Source: Nocardioides bizhenqiangii
GTDB taxonomy: Bacteria; Actinomycetota; Actinomycetes; Propionibacteriales; Nocardioidaceae
Direction of reading: 5' to 3'
Length of the DNA stretch: 64,000 nt
Assembly: GCF_034661235.1 (NCBI RefSeq)
Contig: NZ_CP141059.1
Span: 310,001 to 374,000 of the forward strand
The notes under the pieces are model-generated. The model saw only the letters and a program-made list of their open reading frames with translations, did not search any database and had not been told where the DNA came from. Both the position numbers and the translations under genes were made by a program. Position 1 is the stretch's first letter. Each line of letters starts with the position of its first letter. This document shows positions 1-7,919 of this stretch, one piece after another.

Positions 1-67
1 GCTGCTCTGCTGCTCGAGCGCGCGTGTCGCATCAGAAACACTGATAACTCCAAGTAACGTCAGCCAC

Positions 68-664
68 ATGGCTACCTCTGCGGGCCCCTCCCGCCGTCGT
101 CAGCGGTCGACCCGGGTCGTGGTCGCCGTTCTTCTACTGCTGGGCGCCGCCGCCGCGGTCGCCGGCACCGCGGCCAGCGGATCCTGGCTGGCCGTGACCG
201 TCGCCGGCGGGGCCGCCGTGCTCCTCGGCGCCGTCGCCACCAAGATCACCCACAGCGAGCTGCTCGCCACGCGCGTCGAGGCGGCGCGCGACCGAGCCGT
301 GCAGGCGCGGGGATACCGGGAGCTCGACACCCTCCGCTCGGCCGAAGGCGTCGAGTACGCCGCCGACATGCAGGGCAAGCTCGCCAAGCGCGACGCCACC
401 GTCTCCCGGCTCGAGCGTCGCCTCGCCGACACGGCGGAGGAGCTGGCGGACGCCCGCCGGGCCCTCACCGTGATCGAGGAGCAGCTCACCTACGCCGAGC
501 GCGAGAACACCACCCTCGGTGAGCGGCTCGGTGACGCCGAGGAGCGCGCAACCCAGGCCGTCGTACGCGTCGCCGAGCTCGAGGTCGAGGTCGACATGCT
601 GACCGCCCAGTGGGAGGCCGCCGAGGCCGCGCTCACCGCCCAGAGCATCCCGAAGGGCGCCTGA
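68..664 (+). CDS. Membrane-anchored coiled-coil protein, function unknown
   Basis: A 198-residue protein. A basic N-terminus (about residues 9-15) is followed by two hydrophobic segments at about 17-36 and 39-56 that would form a membrane hairpin. The rest, from about residue 65 to 190, is rich in Ala, Glu, Leu and Arg with heptad-like spacing and almost no Pro or Gly, which suggests a long cytoplasmic coiled coil. No catalytic motif is visible. It stands alone and converges on the opuCA-like gene. I do not recognise a family; a scaffold or cell-envelope role is only a guess. The 67 bases before it hold no other gene. Confidence 0.8.
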   Translation: MATSAGPSRRRQRSTRVVVAVLLLLGAAAAVAGTAASGSWLAVTVAGGAAVLLGAVATKITHSELLATRVEAARDRAVQARGYRELDTLRSAEGVEYAADMQGKLAKRDATVSRLERRLADTAEELADARRALTVIEEQLTYAERENTTLGERLGDAEERATQAVVRVAELEVEVDMLTAQWEAAEAALTAQSIPKGA

Positions 665-683
665 GCGACCGACTATCGCGATC

Positions 684-1679
684 TCAGCCCTTCAGCGACT
701 CCCGCAGCGCCCGGTGGACGCCGGCGGGGGTGAGGACGCCGACGAAGCGCGGACCGTCGGTCACGCCGACCATCGCGCGGTCGTCGCGGAGCATGAGCGC
801 GAGCGCCTCCTCGAGGGTGGCGCCGACGGCGACCGTGGTGGCGAGGTCGGCGGCCTTGACGCCGTCGACCGGCTCGACGTGATCCTGGTCGATCCGGGTC
901 ACCGACAGTCGGCGGAGGCCGTGCTCGGCGCCGACGAACGTCGCCACCTCGTCGTTGACCGGATGGGCCAGCAGACGCGCGGGGGTGTCGTACTGCAACA
1001 GCCGCCCGCCCTCGGCGAAGACCGCGACCCGGTCCCCCAGCAGCACCGCCTCGTCGATGTCGTGGGTCACGAACACGACGGTCTTCTCGAGCTCCCGCTG
1101 CAACCGGCGGAACTCCTCCTGGAGCCGGGCCCGCACCACCGGGTCCACCGCGCCGAACGGCTCGTCCATGAGCAGCACCGGCGGATCCGCCGCGAGCGCC
1201 CGCGCCACGCCGACCCGTTGCCGCTGGCCACCGGAGAGCTGGTGGGGATAGCGGTCGCCGTACAGGTCGGGCTCGAGGCCGACGAGGGTCAGCAGCTCGC
1301 GCGCCCGCTCGCGGGCCGTCGCCTTCGACTCGCCGTAGAGCAGCGGCACCGTCATCACGTTGGTGATGACCCGCTGGTGCGGGAAGAGCCCGACCTGCTG
1401 GATGACGTAGCCGATCCCGCGGCGCAGCTTGACCGGGTCTTCGTGGGTGACGTCGCGGCCCTCGATCTCGATCAGGCCGGTGCTGGGCTCGACCAGTCGG
1501 TTGATCATCTTCAGCGTGGTCGACTTGCCGCAGCCGGACGGGCCGACCAGGCAGACCAGCTCGCCGCGCCCGACGTCGAGGTCGAGCTCCTGCACCGCGA
1601 CCGTGCCGTCGGGATAGGTCTTGCTCAGTCCCGAGAGGCGGATCATCGTGCCGTCGCCCGCGGAGGCGGTAGCGTTCAT
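684..1679 (-). CDS. Glycine betaine/choline-type ABC transporter ATPase (OpuCA/ProV family)
   Basis: This is the cytoplasmic ATPase that would power uptake of quaternary-amine osmolytes. It has a Walker A (GPSGCGKST), a Q-loop (YVIQQVGLFPH), the signature LSGGQRQR, Walker B LLMDEPFGAVDP and a switch His (FVTHD). The last roughly 70 residues resemble a CBS domain, as in OpuCA/ProV proteins, which can sense ionic strength. The start at 1679 is chosen because TAGTGT lies 7 nt upstream on this strand, a leaderless-type -10; an internal ATG at 1646 and a GTG at 1727 are alternatives. It diverges from the permease genes, and the two start codons overlap within one CATG. Confidence 0.93.
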   Translation of the reverse strand: MNATASAGDGTMIRLSGLSKTYPDGTVAVQELDLDVGRGELVCLVGPSGCGKSTTLKMINRLVEPSTGLIEIEGRDVTHEDPVKLRRGIGYVIQQVGLFPHQRVITNVMTVPLLYGESKATARERARELLTLVGLEPDLYGDRYPHQLSGGQRQRVGVARALAADPPVLLMDEPFGAVDPVVRARLQEEFRRLQRELEKTVVFVTHDIDEAVLLGDRVAVFAEGGRLLQYDTPARLLAHPVNDEVATFVGAEHGLRRLSVTRIDQDHVEPVDGVKAADLATTVAVGATLEEALALMLRDDRAMVGVTDGPRFVGVLTPAGVHRALRESLKG

Positions 1680-2403
1680 GGCCGTGACACTACTGGTGGC
1701 GGGGGCTCCGGCGGTCGTGTCAGCCACGGAGGAGAAGTGCTACTCCGTCGACGTGAACGCCTGGATCTGCGGCGACTACTGGGTTGATCGTCAGGACGAG
1801 ATCATCGAGGCCACCACCACCCACATCCAGATCACCGTGGCCGCGGTGCTCCTCGGCCTGGTGATCGCGTTCCCCCTGGCCCTGATCGCCCGCGGAGTGC
1901 CACGGCTGGAGTCGAGCGTGCTGGGCCTGAGCACGGCGATCTACACGGTGCCGTCGCTCGCACTGCTGCCCCTGCTGGTGCCGCTGACAGGACTGACCAA
2001 GACCACGGTGGTGATCGGCCTCGGCCTCTACTGCCTGACGATCCTGGTGCGTGCGATCCTCGACGGCCTGCGTTCCGTGCCCGACGACATCCGGGAGGCG
2101 GCGGTGGGGATCGGCTACAGCTCGACGCGGCTGCTGCTGCGCGTCGAGCTGCCGCTGGCGCTGCCGGTGATGATGGCCGGGCTGCGGGTGGCCACCGTGT
2201 CGACGGTCGCGCTGACCACGATCGGCACCGTGGTGTCGGAGGGCGGCCTCGGCTACCTGATCGCCGACGGCCAGAGCACCGAGTTCAACGCCGAGCTGTT
2301 CGCCGGGGCGGTGCTGTGCGTCGCGCTCGCGTTGACGCTGGACCTGCTCCTGGTGCTCGCGCAACGGCTCGCCACCCCCTGGCGACGGGGGCTCACCTCG
2401 TGA
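1678..2403 (+). CDS. Glycine betaine-type ABC transporter permease (OpuCB/ProW family), first
   Basis: About 241 residues with roughly six membrane segments and the binding-protein-dependent permease EAA loop around residues 140-160 (IREAAVGIGYSSTRLLLRV). The N-terminal segment carries two Cys and a Trp (CYSVDVNAWICGDYW) before the first transport helix. The start is not secure: 1678 has GGAGG 11 nt upstream and gives a signal-like N-terminus; GTG at 1717 is possible. It overlaps the second permease by 4 bases (GTGA), so the two are translationally coupled, and it sits divergent from the ATPase gene. Confidence 0.9.
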   Translation: MAVTLLVAGAPAVVSATEEKCYSVDVNAWICGDYWVDRQDEIIEATTTHIQITVAAVLLGLVIAFPLALIARGVPRLESSVLGLSTAIYTVPSLALLPLLVPLTGLTKTTVVIGLGLYCLTILVRAILDGLRSVPDDIREAAVGIGYSSTRLLLRVELPLALPVMMAGLRVATVSTVALTTIGTVVSEGGLGYLIADGQSTEFNAELFAGAVLCVALALTLDLLLVLAQRLATPWRRGLTS

Positions 2404-3155
2404 TCGGGGCGATCGAGTTCCTCCTCGACGGGGAGAGCTGGACCCGCAACAACGGCCTGCTCGAGCAGCTCGTCCAGCAGCTGCTGCTGACGGTCACCGC
2501 GCTGGTCCTTGCCGTCCTGGTGGGGCTGCCGATCGCGCTCGTGCTCGGCCACCTCGGGCGGGGTGGGCTGCTCGCCATCAACATCTCCAACATCGGCCGG
2601 GCGGTGCCCACGTTCGCGCTGCTCGCGGTGCTGGTGCGCCTGGAGTGGCCGGGCAACGACCCGTTCGGACCGTACGGACGGGCAGGGCTGGCGACCCTCC
2701 TGGCCCTGCTGTTCTTCGCGCTGCCGCCGATCATCACCCAGGCGTACGTCGGAGTCCGTGAGGTGGATGCGGGGGTTCGCGAGGCCGCCCGCGGGATGGG
2801 CATGTCCGGCCCCCAGCTGTTCTGGCGTGTGGAGCTGCCGCTCGCGATGCCGTTGGTGATGTCGGGGGTCCGGCTCGCGCTGGTCCAGGTGTGGGCGACC
2901 GCCACGATCGCGGCGCTGGTCGGCGGACCGGGCCTCGGCAACGTGATCCAGCTCGGGTTCGCCAACCTCGACCGTCGTAGCGAGGGCATCGGCGGCGCCA
3001 TCCTGGTCGCCCTGATCGCGCTGGTGCTCGAGCTGCTCGCGGCGCTTGCCCAGCGGGCGACCAGCCCGGTCCCCAGCGCCGCCCGTACGCCGAACAGCGA
3101 CCAGATGTCGATGCTGCCCCCTACAGTGAAGCCGGCTGACGACCCCGTCGGCTGA
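2400..3155 (+). CDS. Glycine betaine-type ABC transporter permease (OpuCD/ProW family), second
   Basis: A 251-residue integral membrane permease, partner of the preceding one in an OpuC-type heteromeric transporter. It has about six hydrophobic segments and the EAA motif VREAARGMGMSGPQLFWRV. GTG at 2400 is the start because it overlaps the upstream stop as GTGA. The C-terminal 25 residues are hydrophilic. The binding lipoprotein gene follows 59 bases downstream. Confidence 0.92.
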   Translation: MIGAIEFLLDGESWTRNNGLLEQLVQQLLLTVTALVLAVLVGLPIALVLGHLGRGGLLAINISNIGRAVPTFALLAVLVRLEWPGNDPFGPYGRAGLATLLALLFFALPPIITQAYVGVREVDAGVREAARGMGMSGPQLFWRVELPLAMPLVMSGVRLALVQVWATATIAALVGGPGLGNVIQLGFANLDRRSEGIGGAILVALIALVLELLAALAQRATSPVPSAARTPNSDQMSMLPPTVKPADDPVG

Positions 3156-3214
3156 GCTCCGCTCGCAACACCGGACACGCGTGGCCACGCCACGGGACAC
3201 AGAAGGTCAAGCAA

Positions 3215-4129
3215 ATGCGCATTCGCCGCACCATCACTGCCGCCCTGTCCGCCTCCCTCGTCCTCGCCGGTCTCACCGCCTGCGGCGACGACGACGACGG
3301 GGCGGGGACGGCCGTCACCATCGCCAGCCAGAACTTCCCGGAGGCGGCCCTGGTGACCGAGCTCTACACGGTCCTGCTCGAGGACAACGGCTACTCCGTC
3401 GACGCCAAGCTGGTCGACACCCGCGACGCCTACATGGGTGACTTCCCCGGCGACGTCGACATCGTCCCCGAGTACCTCTCCGCGGTGGGCGACTTCCTGA
3501 ACATCGCCGCCAACGGCGAGGACGCCGAGCCGGTCACGTCCAACGACACCGACGCGACCCTCGAAGCGGTGACGCCGATCGCGGACGAGGAGGGCATCAC
3601 CCTGCTCGAGCCGTCGGAGGCGAACTCCCAGAACGCCTTCTTCGTCACTCCCGAGTTCTCGGACGCCGAGGGGGTCACCGCGCTCTCCGACCTCGAGGGC
3701 CAGTCGATCACCCTCGCGGCGGCGCCCGACTGTGAGGGACGGCCCGACTGCGCGGGCGGTCTCAGCGAGGTCTACGGCATCGAGATCGAGGAGATCCTCG
3801 CCACGGGGTTCGCGTCGCCGGAGACCTACACCGCTGTCACCGACGGCGAGGCCGAGCTCGGTCTCACCGGCACCATCGAGCCCACCGTCGAGGAGGACGG
3901 CTTCATCCGGCTCGAGGACGACCGCGGCATCCAGCCGGCGCAGAACCTGATCCCGGCGGTGTCCAGTGACTTCCTCGCGGACAACGAGGACGTCGAGGGC
4001 CTCCTCAACGACCTGATGGCTGCGCTCGACAACGACACCCTCAACGAGCTGCTCGGCCGAGTCACCCTCGACCGCGAGAAGGCCGAGGACGTGGCCGAGG
4101 ACTTCCTCGAGCAGGAAGGCCTGATCTGA
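3215..4129 (+). CDS. Glycine betaine/choline-binding lipoprotein (OpuCC family)
   Basis: The extracytoplasmic solute receptor of the transporter, 304 residues. A twin-Arg-rich basic start, a hydrophobic stretch and the lipobox LTAC place the lipidated Cys near residue 23, followed by an acidic GDDDDG tether. The mature part opens with TIASQNFPEAALVTELY, typical of the quaternary-amine binding family (OpuAC). AAGG 8 nt upstream of the ATG acts as ribosome binding site. The stop codon is separated by one base from the stop of the convergent glycosyltransferase gene. Confidence 0.93.
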   Translation: MRIRRTITAALSASLVLAGLTACGDDDDGAGTAVTIASQNFPEAALVTELYTVLLEDNGYSVDAKLVDTRDAYMGDFPGDVDIVPEYLSAVGDFLNIAANGEDAEPVTSNDTDATLEAVTPIADEEGITLLEPSEANSQNAFFVTPEFSDAEGVTALSDLEGQSITLAAAPDCEGRPDCAGGLSEVYGIEIEEILATGFASPETYTAVTDGEAELGLTGTIEPTVEEDGFIRLEDDRGIQPAQNLIPAVSSDFLADNEDVEGLLNDLMAALDNDTLNELLGRVTLDREKAEDVAEDFLEQEGLI

Positions 4130-4130
4130 C

Positions 4131-5261
4131 TCAGGTCTCGTGGTCCCGGAGGCGCATCGCCTCCGGGGCCACGGTGGCCGGGTCCAGGCCGGGTACGTCG
4201 ACCCGCACCGACCCGTCGCCGAGCGCGACCCGCGGCAGCGGGGCCCCGAGGCTGCGCGCGTAGGAGCTGACCAGCGAGGCGTCCGCGCGCCGGTCCTCCT
4301 CGACCAGCCACCCGATCAGCCGCTGCGCGGGCGGCAGCGTGCTGCCGGTCAGTGACCGCTCGGGCCCCCAGAACTCCCGCACGCCGGTGACGAGCAGGTC
4401 CCACCACTCCTCGGAGCAGTCCGGGATGTTCACGAAGTACTGGCCCATGTCGCCCGGCAGCACCCGGTCGCGGAAGACCTCGGTGACCCCGGCGACGCCG
4501 TACTCCTCGACCGAGGTGAGCGCCATCCGCTTGGTCGTCCAGCGGTCCGTGAGGTCGGCGACCGTCGCCCGCTGCTGGGTGATCGACGACCCGTCGTGGC
4601 GCACCCGCCAGTGGTAGACGACGTCGGGGGTCACCCCGATCCGGCCGGCGCGGAGATAGGCGTGAGTGGTGGTCGGCTGGTCCTCGTAGCGGATCCGCTC
4701 CGGCCAGGAGAGCCCGGCCTCGTCCCAGAAGTCGCGGCGGAAGAGCTTGTTCCAGGCGAAGACGTCGCCGAGCAGCTCGGGGAGGTCGTCGATGGTCAGC
4801 GGACCGCGCTCGGCGTGCAGGCGGTTCATCCAGGGCAGGCCCGGCCGCCGGTCGCCCTCGAGCCGGACCACGTTGCCCGTCACCAGGGGGGCGTCCGTCT
4901 CCCGCGCCAGCGCCACCAGCAGCTCGAGCGCCCGCGGCGTCATCAGGTCGTCGGCGTCGCAGAAGCCGAGGTACTCCCCGCGCGCGTGGCGGATGCCCTC
5001 GTTGCGGGCGGCGCCGAGCCCCCGGTTGTCGATGTGCACCACCCGGACCCGCGGATCGCGGTCCGCGTAGCCGTCGGCGATCGCTCCCGAATCGTCGGTG
5101 GCGCCGTCGTCGACCACCACGACCTCGAGCTCGCGCAGCGTCTGCCCGAGCAGGCTGTCGAGGCAGGCCGGGAGGTACTCCGCCACGTCGTACGCCGGGA
5201 CCACCACGCTGACCTGCGGGGTCGACCTCCGGCGCCGAAACACACCTCGAACCGTACTCAT
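4131..5261 (-). CDS. Glycosyltransferase family 2
   Basis: A 376-residue GT-A enzyme expected to move a nucleotide-activated sugar onto an envelope glycan or teichoic-acid-like polymer; donor and acceptor cannot be read from sequence. Visible are the N-terminal VSVVVPAYD strand (about residues 17-25), VVVVDDGATDDSG, the metal-binding CDADD near residue 100 and an acidic YEDQP motif near 200 that could hold the catalytic base. There is no membrane segment. It is monocistronic and starts next to the 22-bp repeat array; GGAGGAG is present upstream but only one base from the ATG, so the exact start is less certain. Confidence 0.9.
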   Translation of the reverse strand: MSTVRGVFRRRRSTPQVSVVVPAYDVAEYLPACLDSLLGQTLRELEVVVVDDGATDDSGAIADGYADRDPRVRVVHIDNRGLGAARNEGIRHARGEYLGFCDADDLMTPRALELLVALARETDAPLVTGNVVRLEGDRRPGLPWMNRLHAERGPLTIDDLPELLGDVFAWNKLFRRDFWDEAGLSWPERIRYEDQPTTTHAYLRAGRIGVTPDVVYHWRVRHDGSSITQQRATVADLTDRWTTKRMALTSVEEYGVAGVTEVFRDRVLPGDMGQYFVNIPDCSEEWWDLLVTGVREFWGPERSLTGSTLPPAQRLIGWLVEEDRRADASLVSSYARSLGAPLPRVALGDGSVRVDVPGLDPATVAPEAMRLRDHET

Positions 5262-5577
5262 GCTCCTCCCGCCGACCGCGAATCGGGGGAGATGGCCCCT
5301 TGAATCCGGGAAGATGGCCCCTCGAATCGTGAGAGATGCGCCGGCGAGACTGCCCTTCTGGCCGGGAATCTTCCGCCGATTCGCGGGCCATTTCCCCGAT
5401 TCACGGGGACATCTCCGGCGATTCGCGAAGGGTGGCCCACGTCACGCAGCCGTGACCTGTCGGCCCGGCATCTGTTGCACCTACGCTTGGTTGTATCGAA
5501 TGAGCAACGTCCGGTACCCACCCCGGCCCGCAACACGAGCGGGTGGTCGGAGGGATTGGAACGAAAGGTTCGAACAG
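5262..5577. other. 316-bp intergenic region
   Basis: This is the only gene-free stretch longer than 300 bases. Its left half (5280-5424) is the 22-bp repeat array described separately. The right half has no open frame of note; it probably contains the promoter of the DUF2520-panC operon, with TTGCAC near 5476 as a possible -35 and the AT-rich stretch around 5490-5502 downstream of it, and AAAGG about 9 nt before the ATG at 5578 as a likely ribosome binding site. No terminator with a T-run is seen. Confidence 0.6.
5280..5424. repeat. Array of six 22-bp repeats, three direct and three inverted
   Basis: On the + strand three abutting units begin with GAATC at 5280, 5302 and 5324, following GAATCNGGGNAGATGGCCCC; the third has diverged. 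Reading the - strand, three more begin at 5424, 5402 and 5382, of 22, 20 and 22 bp. The two halves face each other around a 15-bp centre at about 5346-5360, so the whole is a large dyad. There are no spacers of the CRISPR kind and no neighbouring cas or recombinase gene. Function unknown. Confidence 0.8.
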
Positions 5578-6501
5578 ATGACCCAGTCGTCGACGTCGCC
5601 TGCGCCGCGCGCGCTGAGCATCGGCGTGATCGGCGCCGGCAAGGTCGGCGCCGTGCTGGCCGCCCGCCTTCGCGAGGCCGGCCACCCCGTCACCACCGTC
5701 GCCGGCGAGTCCGACGCCTCGCGTGAGCGCGCCGCCACCCTGCTCCCGGGCGTCGCCATCGACAAGCCGAGCGCCGTCGCGCGCGGCTGCGACCTTCTGC
5801 TCCTCACCGTCCCGGACGACATGCTGCCCAACGTCGTGCGGGTGCTCGCCGACTCGGGTGCCCTGCGCGAGGGCCAGTACGTCGTCCACACCTCCGGCCG
5901 GCACGGGCTCGCCGTGCTCGCGCCCGCCGCTGCGGTCGGTGCGAGGGTGATCGCGCTCCACCCGGCGATGACCTTCACCGGCACCGCCGTCGACCTCGAC
6001 CGCCTCGACGGCTGTGTCTACGGCCTCACCGCCGAGCCGGCCGAGCGCCCGCTCGCCGAGCAGCTCGTCGCCGAGCTCGGAGGCCGCTCGACCTGGGTGC
6101 CCGAGGAGATGCGCACCCTCTACCATGCCGGTCTCGCGCACGGCGCCAACCACCTGGTCACCCTGGTCACCGAGGCGATGGAGCTGCTCTCCGCGGCCGG
6201 CTCCGACGACCCGGCCGGCACCCTCCGCCCGCTGCTCGAGGCCGCGCTCGACAACGCTCTCGAGCACGGCGACGCCGCGCTGACCGGCCCGATCGTGCGG
6301 GGTGACGTCAAGACCGTCGCCGCCCACCTCGAGGACATCACCGCCAACCGCCCCGACACGCTGCTGTCGTACGTCGCGATGGCCCGGGCCACCCTCGACC
6401 GCGCCGTCACCGACGGTCGGGTGCTGCCCATCCGGGCCGCGCGGATCCTGGCGGTCCTGGACGCCGCGGTCGCTCGCACCGGTCACGTCGCGGACCACTG
6501 A
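5578..6501 (+). CDS. Rossmann-fold/DUF2520 dehydrogenase-like protein
   Basis: A 307-residue protein with an N-terminal NAD(P)-binding fold (IGVIGAGKVGAVLAARL, about residues 14-30) and a C-terminal helical DUF2520 domain. This family is often found directly upstream of panC in actinobacteria and resembles ketopantoate reductase in layout, so a role in pantothenate synthesis, perhaps reduction of ketopantoate, is an attractive but unproved inference. ATG at 5578 is preferred over earlier in-frame starts, which would run through the repeat array. panC follows after two bases. Confidence 0.88.
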   Translation: MTQSSTSPAPRALSIGVIGAGKVGAVLAARLREAGHPVTTVAGESDASRERAATLLPGVAIDKPSAVARGCDLLLLTVPDDMLPNVVRVLADSGALREGQYVVHTSGRHGLAVLAPAAAVGARVIALHPAMTFTGTAVDLDRLDGCVYGLTAEPAERPLAEQLVAELGGRSTWVPEEMRTLYHAGLAHGANHLVTLVTEAMELLSAAGSDDPAGTLRPLLEAALDNALEHGDAALTGPIVRGDVKTVAAHLEDITANRPDTLLSYVAMARATLDRAVTDGRVLPIRAARILAVLDAAVARTGHVADH

Positions 6502-6503
6502 CC

Positions 6504-7472
6504 TTGTCCGCCGCTGTGACGATGCCGGTCGTCGCGCGCACGCGCGCGGACCTGGCCGCGCTGCTCGTCGACAAGCGCGCCTCGGGAGACGTCGTCCTCG
6601 TACCCACCATGGGCGCGCTGCACGAGGGCCACGCCGGCCTGATCCGGATCGCCCGCGAGCGCGCTGGTGGCGGCGCGGTCGTGGTGTCGATCTTCGTCAA
6701 CCCGCTCCAGTTCGGACCCAACGAGGACCTCGACCGCTACCCCCGCACCTTCGACGCTGATCTCGAGATGTGCCGTCGTGAGGGTGCCGACGTGGTGTTC
6801 GCGCCGACCGTGGACGAGATGTATCCCGGCGGCGTGCCGCGCGGGGAGGTCTCGACAAGCTCGACCACCGGCGGCGCGGTCACCGTGGAGCCCGGCCCGC
6901 TCGGCGGCATCCTCGAGGGGCGCACCCGGCCCGGTCACTTCCGTGGCGTGCTCACCGTGGTCGCCAAGCTCTTCGGCCTGGTGCGGCCGGACGTGGCGGT
7001 CTTCGGCGAGAAGGACTACCAGCAGCTGGTGCTGATCCAGCAGCTGGTGGCCGACCTCTGCATCAGCGGCAGCCACGGCGCCCTCGAGATCGTGGGTGCG
7101 CCCACCGACCGCGAGGACGACGGTCTCGCCCGGTCGAGCCGCAACCGCTACCTCGACGCCGAGCAACGCGGGCAGGCCGCTGCCCTGAGCCGCGTCCTGC
7201 ACGCCGCCGGCCGGGAGGCGCCGCACGGTGTGGAGGCCGCCCTCACCGCCGCCCGCGCCGAGCTGCGGACCGCCGACGGCGTCGACCTCGACTACTTCGT
7301 GATCCGGGCCCCGGACCTCGCCGAGCTGCCGAGCGAGGTCGAGTCCGGCACGCCTGCCCGAGCGCTCATCGCCGCCCGGGTCGGGACCACCCGCCTGATC
7401 GACAACCTGGCCCTCACCATCGGAGGGTCCACCACCGAGCCGACCGAGCCGACCGCGAACGGGAGCAGCTGA
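6504..7472 (+). CDS. panC: Pantothenate synthetase
   Basis: Condenses pantoate and beta-alanine with ATP to give pantothenate. The nucleotidyltransferase core shows [11 protein letters not shown] (ATP/HIGH-like), [21 protein letters not shown] and the SSRNRYL loop (KMSKS-like). TTG at 6504 follows the upstream stop by two bases; ATG at 6522 is equally possible. Near residues 115-124 the sequence VSTSSTTGG interrupts the usual pantoate-binding region; it is encoded by a short copy of the GGTCTCGA-type repeat (6848-6870). The C-terminus has a short TEPTEPT repeat. It overlaps panD by three bases. Confidence 0.95.
   Translation: MSAAVTMPVVARTRADLAALLVDKRASGDVVLVPTMGALHEGHAGLIRIARERAGGGAVVVSIFVNPLQFGPNEDLDRYPRTFDADLEMCRREGADVVFAPTVDEMYPGGVPRGEVSTSSTTGGAVTVEPGPLGGILEGRTRPGHFRGVLTVVAKLFGLVRPDVAVFGEKDYQQLVLIQQLVADLCISGSHGALEIVGAPTDREDDGLARSSRNRYLDAEQRGQAAALSRVLHAAGREAPHGVEAALTAARAELRTADGVDLDYFVIRAPDLAELPSEVESGTPARALIAARVGTTRLIDNLALTIGGSTTEPTEPTANGSS
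6848..6870 (+). repeat. Short GGTCTCGA...CTCGACCACC element inside panC
   Basis: GGTCTCGACAAGCTCGACCA is read in frame as part of a VSTSSTT peptide. Its two ends match the ends of the longer interspersed elements at 45.0, 49.9 and 56.4 kb, with only CAAG in the middle. A near copy lies in hemL at 53870. Confidence 0.7.
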
Positions 7473-7894
7473 TGTTGCGCACCATGATGAAGTCGAAGAT
7501 CCACCGGGCCACCGTGACCCAGGCCGACCTGCACTACGTCGGCTCGGTCACCGTCGACGAGGACCTCCTGGAGGCGGCCGACCTGCTGCCAGGCGAGCTG
7601 GTGCACATCGTCGACATCACCAACGGCGCCCGGCTCGAGACCTACACCATCGCCGGCGAGCGCGGATCCGGCGTGATCGGCATCAACGGCGCCGCTGCCC
7701 GGCTGGTGCACCCGGGCGACCTGGTCATCCTGATCGGCTACGGCCAGATGACGACCGAGGAGGCCAGGGCGTACCGGCCGCACGTCGTCTTCGTCGACGC
7801 CGACAACAAGATCCTGAGCACCGGCGCCGACCCGGCCGACACGTTCGACGACCCCGGCCTGCGCCGTGGCGACCTCACTGCGGCGGGCGTCTGA
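7472..7894 (+). CDS. panD: Aspartate 1-decarboxylase precursor
   Basis: Makes beta-alanine for PanC from L-aspartate, using a pyruvoyl group formed by self-cleavage. The cleavage site YVGS, with Gly-Ser near residues 24-25, and the strand [13 protein letters not shown] are present, and length (140 residues) fits the family. The ATG at 7472 overlaps the panC stop; an ATG four codons later is also possible. Actinobacterial PanD usually needs no separate PanZ maturation factor, and none is seen here. Confidence 0.95.
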   Translation: MLRTMMKSKIHRATVTQADLHYVGSVTVDEDLLEAADLLPGELVHIVDITNGARLETYTIAGERGSGVIGINGAAARLVHPGDLVILIGYGQMTTEEARAYRPHVVFVDADNKILSTGADPADTFDDPGLRRGDLTAAGV

Positions 7895-7919
7895 CCGGTG
7901 CTATCGGTAGCCTGCACGG

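Noticed and set aside
3826..5391. 521-codon open frame on the - strand overlapping the glycosyltransferase gene
   Set aside because: It runs in a different frame of a clear GT2 gene, extends into the opuCC antisense strand and reads through the repeat array; no domain is visible.
5280..5424. CRISPR array
   Set aside because: The 22-bp units abut directly, reverse orientation in the middle, have no spacers and no cas genes nearby.
6848..6870. Insertion-sequence footprint in panC
   Set aside because: There is no target-site duplication or terminal repeat of an IS; the match to the dispersed GGTCTCGA element explains the sequence better.
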